DNA of 10,352 nucleotides, taken from positions 1 to 10,352 of the forward strand of contig CATLZI010000056.1 of assembly GCA_950063125.1 (NCBI GenBank), written 5' to 3'. The notes below the pieces were generated by a model. The model was not told the DNA's origin. It was given only the letters and a program-made list of their open reading frames with translations, and searched no databases. The DNA is from an uncultured Porticoccus sp. (GTDB lineage Bacteria > Pseudomonadota > Gammaproteobacteria > Pseudomonadales > Porticoccaceae). The position numbers were made by a program, and so were the translations under genes. Positions within the stretch are counted from its first letter, which is position 1, and each line of letters opens with the position of its first letter. Below are positions 1 through 6,318 of the stretch, one piece after another.

Positions 1-153
1 GGGGGCTTTTTCTGTCCCTGTCATGGGTCTAAATTTGACCTCGCCGGTCGGGTTTACAAAGGGGTTCCCGCACCGACAAATCTGGTAGTCCCTCCGTATT
101 CCTACGAGAGTGATGGGGTGGTTGTCATTGGTGTAGATCAGGAGGCAGGCTAA
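1..153 (+). CDS. petA: Ubiquinol-cytochrome c reductase Rieske iron-sulfur subunit, C-terminal end (partial)
   Basis: Frame 1 is open from the first base to a TAA at 151-153 and gives the last 50 residues of a Rieske protein; the 5' part lies outside the window. The second cluster-binding box, CPCHGS, is visible at residues 5-10 of the fragment; its Cys and His are the ligands this box normally gives to the 2Fe-2S cluster. It is followed by the family's usual ending, with [13 protein letters not shown] and a final IGVDQ segment. The protein carries electrons from ubiquinol at the Qo site to cytochrome c1, with its head domain in the periplasm. Its stop codon overlaps the next start by one base (TAATG), so the two genes are very likely co-transcribed and translationally coupled. 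The identification is secure; only the partial length limits it. Confidence 0.95.
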   Translation, partial: GGFFCPCHGSKFDLAGRVYKGVPAPTNLVVPPYSYESDGVVVIGVDQEAG

Positions 154-2186
154 TGAAAGCGTTGGTGTCTTTACGTGATTGGGTAGATGCGCGCCTGCCA
201 ATCGTGCGTGCGTGGAATACCCACATGGGTGAGTATTACGCTCCGAAAAACTTTAACTTCTGGTACTACTTTGGTGTTCTCTCACTGGTGGTATTGGTGA
301 TTCAGCTGGTTTCCGGTATCTGGTTGCTGATGAGTTATCAGGGCTCCGCTGAAGCAGCATTTGCTTCAGTAGAGTACATCATGCGTGATGTGGACTACGG
401 CTGGATTATCCGCTACATGCATTCCACCGGGGCATCGGCATTTTTCGTTGTTGTTTATCTGCACATGTTCCGCGGTCTGCTCTACGGTTCCTACAAACCA
501 CCTCGGGAACTGGTCTGGATTTTTGGTATGACGATCTACGTGGCCCTGATGGCGGAAGCCTTCCTCGGTTACGTGTTGCCCTGGGGGCAGATGTCCTACT
601 GGGGAGCCCAGGTGATAATCTCGCTGTTTGGTGCAATACCCGTGGTTGGCGAGGACATCGTGCAGTGGGTCCGTGGTGATTACCTGATTTCCGGCATTAC
701 GCTGAATCGCTTCATGTCACTGCACGTGGTTGCGCTGCCGATTATTCTGCTGGCATTGGTGGTGTTGCACATTCTGGCGCTACACGAAGTCGGGTCGAAC
801 AACCCCGATGGTGTTGAAATCAAGAAAAACAAAAATGCCAACGGTGTGCCTGTGGATGGTATTCCTTTCCACCCATTCTATACCGTGCACGATTTGGTAC
901 CGATTGTCGTATTTCTCTTTGTATTCTGCTTTATCCTGTTCTTTGTGCCGGAAATGGGCGGATATTTTCTTGAACATGCCAATTTCGAGATTGCAGACCC
1001 ACTGAAGACGCCCGCACACATTGCGCCAGTCTGGTACTTCACGCCGTTTTACTCCATGTTGCGAGCGGTGCCCGACAAGTTTGCCGGATTCATGGTCATG
1101 GCAGCAGCAATCGCCATTATGTTTGTGCTGCCCTGGCTTGACCGCAGTCCGGTAAAGTCGATCCGGTATAAAGGTCTGATCAGTCGGTATGCCGTGCTGG
1201 TGTTCGCCGCCTCTTTCATTATTCTTGGCGTACTGGGCGTTAAGGCTCCGACTCCGGCTCGCACCTTTCTGGCGCAGGTTTGTACAGTCCTGTATTTCCT
1301 GTTCTTCCTTGCGATGCCGATCTGGACTCGAATGGAGAAAACCCAGCCAGAGCCGAAGCGAGTGACTACCGACGGTGGCTTTGGTTTCTGGAAGTCCATG
1401 GGTGGGTTGTTGATAGTCATCCTGCTTGCCTGGTTGCCACTGAAAGCGGTCGGTGCTGAGTCGGAATATCATTGTGGCACCATCCCCTGTGATGAATTCG
1501 AAGCCGACCCCTCAGACAAGGAGTCTTTGCAGCGAGGCGCCAAGCTGTTTGTAAACTATTGCATGGGTTGTCACTCAGCTGAGTATTCTCGTTGGGGCAG
1601 GGTCGCCTCAGATCTGAAAATGCCCGCTGGTCTGGTGATGGACAATCTGGTGTTTGCCGATCAGAAAATCGGGGACCTGATGAAAATTGCCATGACCAAG
1701 GAGAAGGGCAAACAGTGGTTCGGTGCTCCACCGCCGGACCTCACCATGATTACCCGCGCCCGCACATCCGAATGGGTGTATACTTACCTGCTTCATTTTT
1801 ATGCCGATCCGAACCGTCCGATGGGCGTCAATAACAAGGTGTTCAAGGATGTGGGCATGCCGCATGCCTTGCTCGATCTCCAGGGACTTCAGGAGTGCGC
1901 GCCGGGTCCCGTGGTCGCCGCCAATGGGGGTGTGAAACGGGATCCGTTGACCCGCGAAGAAATCCTCGAAGACAATTGCGGACGCTATACACTGGTTCAG
2001 GAAGGGACCCTGTCCCCGGAGGAATATGACCAAGCGGCATATGACCTGGTGAACTTTCTGGCCTATACCGCAGAACCGATGGCCGAAGATCGCAAGAGAA
2101 TCGGCACCTACGTTCTGCTCTTCCTTGCCTTCCTCTTCATCTGGGTTTGGTTGCTGAACAGGGAATACTGGAAAGAGATTCACTGA
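153..2186 (+). CDS. Cytochrome b / cytochrome c1 fusion protein of the bc1 complex
   Basis: One uninterrupted 677-residue frame encodes cytochrome b (about 1-400) followed by cytochrome c1 (about 414-677). Gammaproteobacteria usually carry these as separate petB and petC genes. The b part has about eight hydrophobic helices. Its heme-ligand histidine pairs are H90/H104 and H191/H206, and its Qo-site motif is PVWY (292-295), a known variant of PEWY. Residues 415-435 form a hydrophobic helix ending V-G-A before ESEYH, which looks like an internal signal peptide. The c1 part has the heme c site CMGCH (470-474), a probable axial Met569 in VGMPH, and a C-terminal membrane anchor (about 651-668). 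It oxidises ubiquinol, reduces a c-type cytochrome and moves protons across the inner membrane. In Bradyrhizobium, the fused FbcH precursor is cut into cytochromes b and c1; similar cutting after A435 is inferred here. A good Shine-Dalgarno sequence (AGGAGGC) precedes the ATG. Confidence 0.95.
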   Translation: MKALVSLRDWVDARLPIVRAWNTHMGEYYAPKNFNFWYYFGVLSLVVLVIQLVSGIWLLMSYQGSAEAAFASVEYIMRDVDYGWIIRYMHSTGASAFFVVVYLHMFRGLLYGSYKPPRELVWIFGMTIYVALMAEAFLGYVLPWGQMSYWGAQVIISLFGAIPVVGEDIVQWVRGDYLISGITLNRFMSLHVVALPIILLALVVLHILALHEVGSNNPDGVEIKKNKNANGVPVDGIPFHPFYTVHDLVPIVVFLFVFCFILFFVPEMGGYFLEHANFEIADPLKTPAHIAPVWYFTPFYSMLRAVPDKFAGFMVMAAAIAIMFVLPWLDRSPVKSIRYKGLISRYAVLVFAASFIILGVLGVKAPTPARTFLAQVCTVLYFLFFLAMPIWTRMEKTQPEPKRVTTDGGFGFWKSMGGLLIVILLAWLPLKAVGAESEYHCGTIPCDEFEADPSDKESLQRGAKLFVNYCMGCHSAEYSRWGRVASDLKMPAGLVMDNLVFADQKIGDLMKIAMTKEKGKQWFGAPPPDLTMITRARTSEWVYTYLLHFYADPNRPMGVNNKVFKDVGMPHALLDLQGLQECAPGPVVAANGGVKRDPLTREEILEDNCGRYTLVQEGTLSPEEYDQAAYDLVNFLAYTAEPMAEDRKRIGTYVLLFLAFLFIWVWLLNREYWKEIH

Positions 2187-2195
2187 TTTCAATGG

Positions 2196-2221
2196 GGATG
2201 GCTGCCGTATGGCCGCCATCC
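2196..2221 (+). other. Stem-loop after the bc1 genes
   Basis: An inverted repeat lies 10 bases after the stop of the b/c1 gene. The arms are GGATGGC and GCCATCC (7 pairs), with a further GCC/GGC inner stem across one mismatch and a GTAT loop. No T-tract follows, so it is not a classical intrinsic terminator. It could stabilise the 3' end of the pet mRNA or assist rho-dependent termination. The remaining bases up to sspA at 2255 show no promoter that I can support. Confidence 0.4.
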
Positions 2222-2254
2222 AACTGCCAATAACAACACAACTGAGGTTTTATT

Positions 2255-2881
2255 ATGGGGGTTGTTGCAAAACGATCTTCGATGACGTTTTTTTCTGACC
2301 CTACATGCCACTACAGCCATCGTGTACGTATTGTTTTGGCAGAAAAAGGGGTCACGGTAGACATCGAAAATGTCGACGGCAAAAATTTGCCCGAAGATGT
2401 ACTTGAACTGAATCCCTACGCATCCCTCCCTACCCTGGTAGATCGGGATCTGGCTCTCTATGAAACCAAAGTGATGATGGAGTATCTCGACGAGCGATTC
2501 CCTCACCCGCCATTACTGCCTGTCTACCCAGTTGCCAGAGCGCTGAGCCGCCAGTTCATGCACCGTATTGAGCGGGATTGCTGTAGTCAACTGGATTTTA
2601 TTATTGGTAGCAGCGACAACAAGGCAGTCGAAATAGCCCGCAAGGAGCTTTGCGACAGCCTGACAAGCATTGCCCCGATCTTTGCCGATCTACCATTTTT
2701 TATGAGCGAAGAATTCACGCTGGTCGACTGCTGCCTGGCGCCTATTTTGTGGCGATTAAAGCACCTTGAGATTAAACTGCCATCAAATCGTCAGACAAAG
2801 CCTTTACAGGACTATATGAAACGATTGTTTGACCGGCCGTCCTTTGCAGAAAGTCTGTCAGAGTTTGAAAGGGATATGTGA
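2255..2881 (+). CDS. sspA: Stringent starvation protein A (SspA)
   Basis: This 208-residue protein has the glutathione-S-transferase fold of SspA: a thioredoxin-like N-terminal half (about 10-85) and a helical C-terminal half (about 95-205). Matches to E. coli SspA that I recognise include SHRVRIVLAEKG (21-32), MEYLDERFPHPPL (75-87) and VDCCLAPILWRL (157-168). The surface tripeptide PHP (83-85), which in E. coli is needed for activity, is intact. SspA binds sigma-70 RNA polymerase and adjusts transcription in stationary phase, acid stress and starvation; it is not expected to be a working glutathione transferase. The ATG at 2255 is chosen because a GAGG lies upstream and the N-terminus aligns in length with E. 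coli. It sits 68 bases after the b/c1 gene and may have its own promoter, though I cannot point to one. Confidence 0.95.
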   Translation: MGVVAKRSSMTFFSDPTCHYSHRVRIVLAEKGVTVDIENVDGKNLPEDVLELNPYASLPTLVDRDLALYETKVMMEYLDERFPHPPLLPVYPVARALSRQFMHRIERDCCSQLDFIIGSSDNKAVEIARKELCDSLTSIAPIFADLPFFMSEEFTLVDCCLAPILWRLKHLEIKLPSNRQTKPLQDYMKRLFDRPSFAESLSEFERDM

Positions 2882-2908
2882 AAACCTTGTGTGGCCGGAA
2901 AAATCTTG

Positions 2909-2936
2909 AAAAGGGGGCATGATATGTCCCTTTTTT
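2909..2936 (+). terminator. Candidate intrinsic terminator or attenuator between sspA and sspB
   Basis: About 27 bases after the sspA stop, AAAAGGG pairs with CCCTTTT. An inner CAT/ATG stem continues it across a small bulge and closes on a GAT loop. Six T residues (2931-2936) follow the CCC. The stem is shorter and weaker than the one at 4621, so partial read-through into sspB is likely. It suggests that sspB and the thiolase may not be transcribed at the same level as sspA. Confidence 0.55.
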
Positions 2937-2977
2937 CGTAAACCGCAGCACAGAGATATTGGGCCGAAATTACTGTC

Positions 2978-3415
2978 ATGAGCATGACGTCAAATAAAGC
3001 TTATCTTGTTCGGGCATTCTATGACTGGATTGTGGATAACGACTGCACCCCCTACATAGTCGCCGATGCCTTTTATCCGGGGGTTGCTGTTCCCCAGCAA
3101 CATGTCAGTGACGGACAGATTGTGTTGAATCTGGCACCGCGAGCAATAACCTCGTTGGTGATGGACAACCGGATCATTTCCTTTACTACCCGATTTGGGG
3201 GGGTGCCGAGTACGATAGAGTTACCTGTGCAGTCTATATTGGGCATTTATGCTCGTGAAAACGGTCAGGGTATGATGTTCGAGCCAGAGACTGGCCACGA
3301 TCCTCAACCACCTGCCGGGCCGGGTCCTGTGAAATCTGTACCATCGAAAGAGAAACCTTCAGGAGGGATTGCTGGAGACAATGGCAAAAAACCCTCTCTC
3401 AGAATTGTAAAATAG
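2978..3415 (+). CDS. sspB: ClpXP protease specificity-enhancing factor (SspB)
   Basis: This 145-residue adaptor binds SsrA-tagged peptides from stalled ribosomes and delivers them to ClpXP. The folded domain spans about 5-105 and shows the family motifs YLVRAFYDWIVDN (9-21), DGQIVLNLAPRA (45-56), TRFGG (71-75) and IYARENGQGMMFEPE (90-104). An unstructured, proline- and glycine-rich linker (about 108-136) leads to the C-terminal tail KPSLRIVK, equivalent to the ClpX-docking tail RPALRVVK of E. coli. Unlike the acidic E. coli linker, this one carries several lysines and few acidic residues. The first ATG (2978) is used; a second ATG at 2984 is equally possible, and no strong Shine-Dalgarno sequence decides between them. 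It follows sspA, its usual partner, and lies 11 bases before the thiolase. Confidence 0.95.
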   Translation: MSMTSNKAYLVRAFYDWIVDNDCTPYIVADAFYPGVAVPQQHVSDGQIVLNLAPRAITSLVMDNRIISFTTRFGGVPSTIELPVQSILGIYARENGQGMMFEPETGHDPQPPAGPGPVKSVPSKEKPSGGIAGDNGKKPSLRIVK

Positions 3416-3426
3416 AGGTCTCAATT

Positions 3427-4605
3427 ATGTCAGATCCAATTGTCATTGCCGGTATGGCGAGAACGCCGATCGGTAGCATGCAAGGACAGTTTACCGGTGT
3501 TCCCACAACAGAGCTCGGTGCCGTGGCTATCAGGGCTGCCATTGAGCGGGCAGGGATTGCCGGAGAGCTGATTGGTTCCGTTGATATGGGTTGTTGTCTC
3601 ACGGCTGGTCTCCGGCAGGCACCGGCCCGCCAGGCTGCCATTGGTGCGGGATTGCCGCCGAGTGTGGGGGCTACCACCCTCAACAAGGTATGTGGATCCG
3701 GTATGAAAGCGGTGATGAATGCCTGTGACAGTCTGACACTGGGTAATGTGGATGTGGCCGTAGCCGGTGGAATGGAGAGCATGACCAACGCCCCATACCT
3801 GATGACCCAGGGTCGCAGTGGCTACCGGTTTGGTCATGCGCAGATTTTTGACCACATGACAATGGATGGTCTTGAGGATGCCTACAATGGCGAAGCGATG
3901 GGTATTTTTGCCGAAAAATGTGTCAGCAAATTCGATTTTACCAGGGAGGAGCAGGACGCTTTTGCCGTGACCTCACTGGAACGTGCTCAACGGGCGATCA
4001 AGGACGGCAATTTTGAGCATGAAATTGCGCCTGTTACTGTCAAGACCCGCAAGGGCGAGGTAGTCTGTTCAATCGATGAGCAGCCTAGCAAATCGGTTGC
4101 CGATAAAATCTCGCAAATGCGCCCGGCGTTCATCAAAGACGGTACTGTGACAGCTGCCAATGCCAGTTCTATCAGCGACGGTGCTGCTGCTCTGGTGTTG
4201 ACCCGTCTTTCTGTTGCAGAAAAGCTGGGCATGAAACCCCTGGCAACCATTCACGCTCACAGTACCCATTCTCAGGAACCCGAGTGGTTTACAACCGCTC
4301 CGGTAGGTGCCATCAATAAGCTGCTCGCGAAAGTGGCGTGGACCAAGGACGATGTGGACCTGTTTGAAATTAACGAAGCATTTGCTTGTGTCACCATGGC
4401 GGCCATGAAAGAACTGGACTTGCCCCATGAAAAAGTCAATATTCACGGTGGAGCTTGCGCTCTGGGCCACCCTATTGGCGCCTCGGGTGCCCGTATTATC
4501 GTGACCCTGCTCAGTGCCCTGCAAACCTACGGGAAGCGCAAGGGTGTGGCAGCAATCTGCATTGGAGGTGGAGAAGCTACTGCGATCGCCGTCGAACTGA
4601 TCTAA
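3427..4605 (+). CDS. Acetyl-CoA C-acyltransferase (thiolase)
   Basis: This full-length 392-residue thiolase is of the biosynthetic/degradative acetyl-CoA acetyltransferase type (AtoB/PhbA-like). The N-terminal half carries the nucleophilic Cys89 in NKVCGSGMKA and the GGMESM segment (114-119). The C-terminal half carries NEAFA (316-320), the catalytic His348 in GHPIGASG, and Cys378 in CIGGGEATA, so all catalytic residues are present. It interconverts two acetyl-CoA with acetoacetyl-CoA, or cleaves 3-ketoacyl-CoA; the sequence alone does not fix chain length or direction, so I give no symbol. A GAGGT Shine-Dalgarno sequence (3415-3419) sits 8 bases before the ATG and overlaps the sspB stop, which argues for co-transcription with sspB. 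No other fatty-acid, PHB or ketone-body gene is nearby, so its position looks like an insertion into the ssp-dolP neighbourhood. Confidence 0.93.
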   Translation: MSDPIVIAGMARTPIGSMQGQFTGVPTTELGAVAIRAAIERAGIAGELIGSVDMGCCLTAGLRQAPARQAAIGAGLPPSVGATTLNKVCGSGMKAVMNACDSLTLGNVDVAVAGGMESMTNAPYLMTQGRSGYRFGHAQIFDHMTMDGLEDAYNGEAMGIFAEKCVSKFDFTREEQDAFAVTSLERAQRAIKDGNFEHEIAPVTVKTRKGEVVCSIDEQPSKSVADKISQMRPAFIKDGTVTAANASSISDGAAALVLTRLSVAEKLGMKPLATIHAHSTHSQEPEWFTTAPVGAINKLLAKVAWTKDDVDLFEINEAFACVTMAAMKELDLPHEKVNIHGGACALGHPIGASGARIIVTLLSALQTYGKRKGVAAICIGGGEATAIAVELI

Positions 4606-4620
4606 TCATTCCCGAGTAAT

Positions 4621-4659
4621 AAAAAAACCGGCCCGGCTGATCACCGGGCCGGTTTTTTT
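4621..4659. terminator. Strong bidirectional intrinsic terminator
   Basis: ACCGGCCCGG (4627-4636) and CCGGGCCGGT (4644-4653) form a perfect GC-rich stem around a 7-base loop. A run of A residues flanks it on the left and a run of T residues on the right, so on either strand the hairpin is followed by a U-tract. It lies 15 bases after the thiolase stop on the + strand and 13 bases after the dolP stop on the - strand, and so serves both converging units. Confidence 0.93.
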
Positions 4660-4672
4660 ATAGATAGCGCTG

Positions 4673-5245
4673 TTAATCGATATATTCAAAAACCTTCACC
4701 ACCCTCTGTGCACCGCGGGTTTTGCTGGCAATGAGGGCTGCCTGGTCGGCGGTACTATGCGTCACCAGGCCCATCAGATAGATCACGCTGTTTTCGGTAA
4801 TCACTTTTATGGTCGACGATTTCAGGTTTTTTTCAGCAATCAGCTTGGCCTTGACTTTGGTGGTTAGCCAGGTGTCATTGCTTCTCGATATCAGGGATGT
4901 TGGGGTGCGTATCTGAAGTTCATTATGTACTTGGCGGACGCCGCGAAACTTTCTTGCCGTATCACCCGCCAGTGTACGAAGCTCGCCGGTAGCCACTTCA
5001 CCGGTCAGCAGAATCACGCCATTGTATGCTGTAATGTTGACGTGAGCGCTTTCAAGGTCTGTGTGGGCCTTCTTGATATTGACACCGATCAGCGTCTCCA
5101 TCTGCCAGTCATCAATATCGGTGCCCAGCGAAGTGGATGAGGGGTCGGGCTTGATTGGCTCGTCGGTGGTTGCATGGATAATACTGGTGCAGCCCGATAG
5201 AACGAGCATGCCTGCGAGTAACAGAGATGCCAGACGTGGCAACAT
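4673..5245 (-). CDS. dolP: Outer-membrane BON-domain lipoprotein DolP (formerly YraP)
   Basis: From the ATG at 5245 the protein has 190 residues. The signal peptide ends in a lipobox LSGC, with the lipidated Cys at 19. Two BON domains follow, at about 48-115 and 122-190. Close matches to E. coli DolP include INVTAYQGKVLL (here VNITAYNGVILL), SNDTWITTKVR (here SNDTWLTTKVK) and TTENGEVFLMGLVT (here TENSVIYLMGLVT). DolP binds anionic phospholipid on the inner face of the outer membrane, collects at division sites and supports envelope integrity and outer-membrane protein assembly. A TTG three bases earlier is also in frame, but GGAGG stands 9 bases before the ATG and favours it. The start overlaps the diaA stop by one base (TGATG), indicating translational coupling as last gene of the lpoA operon. 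Confidence 0.93.
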   Translation of the reverse strand: MLPRLASLLLAGMLVLSGCTSIIHATTDEPIKPDPSSTSLGTDIDDWQMETLIGVNIKKAHTDLESAHVNITAYNGVILLTGEVATGELRTLAGDTARKFRGVRQVHNELQIRTPTSLISRSNDTWLTTKVKAKLIAEKNLKSSTIKVITENSVIYLMGLVTHSTADQAALIASKTRGAQRVVKVFEYID

Positions 5246-5832
5246 CAAGAATTTCCTCCAAACAATTGTTGATCAATAAGCTCACAAAGACAGAACAGGC
5301 TCAATAAATGTATTTCGCTGATGCGATGTCGGTCATGATGATCAACACGAATCTCAATATCGTCGCCACTCAGTAATGCCGACAGGTCGACATCACCCGC
5401 GCCAGTAAAACCAATGACAGATATACCTCGGTCATGGGCGGTGTGAATTGCCTGGACCAGATTGCTTGGATTGGTCCCGAGGCTGAAGATAACCAGTACA
5501 TCCTCTGCCTGGCCCAGGGTTTTCAGTTGTCTACTGAAAATTTCACTGACACTGTGATAATGGCCGATAGCAGTAATTGTAGAGCTATTGCTGTTCAGGC
5601 AGATTACCGGTAGACCCGGCCTTTCCAGTTTATATTGCAGTAACAGGGATTGGGAAAAAATATTTGATAGTGAGGCGGAGAGGCCATTGCCACAACAGAG
5701 TATCTTCTGTCCCTGGAGTAACCGTTGAACCGCCACTGTGCTGGCTTCGGCAATCAATGGTGCCAGTATTTCGCCACAAGCCATTTTCGCTTCAATGCTC
5801 TCGTGAAATAGCTCAATAACACTGGATTCCAT
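5245..5832 (-). CDS. diaA: DnaA initiator-associating protein DiaA (SIS domain)
   Basis: This 195-residue SIS-domain protein matches E. coli DiaA in length and layout: an N-terminal helix, ILCCGNG (44-50), ERPGLP (70-75), LNSNSSTITAIG (79-90), the SLGT phosphosugar-like loop (117-120) and a closing LCELIDQQLF segment. In E. coli, Leu190 and Phe191 near the C-terminus contact DnaA; L190 and F191 occupy the same positions here. DiaA is a tetramer that helps DnaA assemble on oriC and times replication initiation. The related heptose isomerase GmhA has an AQHF-type segment after the GNG loop; here the segment reads SNIFSQ, so isomerase activity is unlikely. It starts 23 bases after yraN with a poor Shine-Dalgarno sequence and ends overlapping dolP. 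DiaA is preferred over GmhA, though exact function is inferred from homology and context. Confidence 0.88.
   Translation of the reverse strand: MESSVIELFHESIEAKMACGEILAPLIAEASTVAVQRLLQGQKILCCGNGLSASLSNIFSQSLLLQYKLERPGLPVICLNSNSSTITAIGHYHSVSEIFSRQLKTLGQAEDVLVIFSLGTNPSNLVQAIHTAHDRGISVIGFTGAGDVDLSALLSGDDIEIRVDHHDRHRISEIHLLSLFCLCELIDQQLFGGNS
5255..5260 (-). promoter_or_regulatory. dolP ribosome binding site
   Basis: On the - strand TGGAGG lies 9 bases before the ATG at 5245 and inside the end of diaA. It is the strongest Shine-Dalgarno sequence in this operon and selects the ATG over the TTG at 5248. Confidence 0.7.
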
Positions 5833-5855
5833 AGGTTTTCTTTGGCTTTCTGGGG

Positions 5856-6245
5856 TTAGTGGTCAAAGGCGTTTGGCAGCCATTCTACCTGATAAGATGG
5901 GTCATTAGTGATGTCTTTGCATAGGCACACCGCATCAAAACGGCAGGCTACCTTGTCCCACGCCTGGGTGGCTTGTAAAAAATGCCGGGCCGCAGCAATG
6001 ATCCGCCGTTGTTTCCTGTGATCAATACTATAGATCGCACCACCGAAGGCGGCATGATTGCGCAGTCGAACTTCGACAAAGACCACGGTTTGACCCTCCT
6101 GCATTATCAGGTCGATTTCTCCCTGTGGGGTCCGGTAATTTCGATGCAGGGTCACCAGACCCTGCCTTTCCAAAAATGTTCTGGCCCACTGTTCGGCAAT
6201 AGCACCGCTCTGGTTCGAGCGGGCCGGTGGTTTCCCTTTGGTCAT
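5856..6245 (-). CDS. yraN: YraN family protein (UPF0102, nuclease-like fold)
   Basis: From the ATG at 6245 this gives a 129-residue protein, the usual family length. It carries the family signature GEIDLIMQEGQTVVFVEVRLR at about 42-62, with Glu43, Asp45 and Glu58 placed like a PD-(D/E)XK nuclease centre (Arg60 where many relatives have Lys), and a C-terminal CRFDAV segment (101-106). The family resembles Holliday-junction resolvases by fold, but its biochemical role is unsettled. The open frame continues upstream to an ATG at 6437 inside lpoA; that extension is basic, unlike the family, and AAGGGA 6 bases before the inner ATG marks that as the start. It lies 73 bases after lpoA and 23 before diaA, the order known from E. 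coli and Pseudomonas. Confidence 0.92.
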   Translation of the reverse strand: MTKGKPPARSNQSGAIAEQWARTFLERQGLVTLHRNYRTPQGEIDLIMQEGQTVVFVEVRLRNHAAFGGAIYSIDHRKQRRIIAAARHFLQATQAWDKVACRFDAVCLCKDITNDPSYQVEWLPNAFDH

Positions 6246-6251
6246 TGAAAA

Positions 6252-6257
6252 TCCCTT
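6252..6257 (-). promoter_or_regulatory. yraN ribosome binding site
   Basis: AAGGGA on the - strand lies 6 bases upstream of the ATG at 6245. It decides the start against the longer open frame that would begin at 6437 within lpoA. Confidence 0.65.
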
Positions 6258-6318
6258 TTCGCTGATGTTTTCCCGCCGTACACATTTCTCGATAAAGATT
6301 ACATGGGTCTCGCTGCCA

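Noticed and set aside
780..2219. Several long open frames on the - strand within the b/c1 gene (up to 230 codons)
   Set aside because: They lie opposite a clearly conserved gene, show no recognisable motifs, and their composition fits shadows of the coding frame.
5246..5248. TTG at 5248 as the dolP start
   Set aside because: The adjacent ATG is better spaced from GGAGG and overlaps the diaA stop in a standard TGATG coupling.
5245..5832. Annotation as phosphoheptose isomerase GmhA
   Set aside because: The AQHF-type active-site segment is missing and the C-terminal LF pair plus the lpoA-yraN-dolP context fit DiaA.
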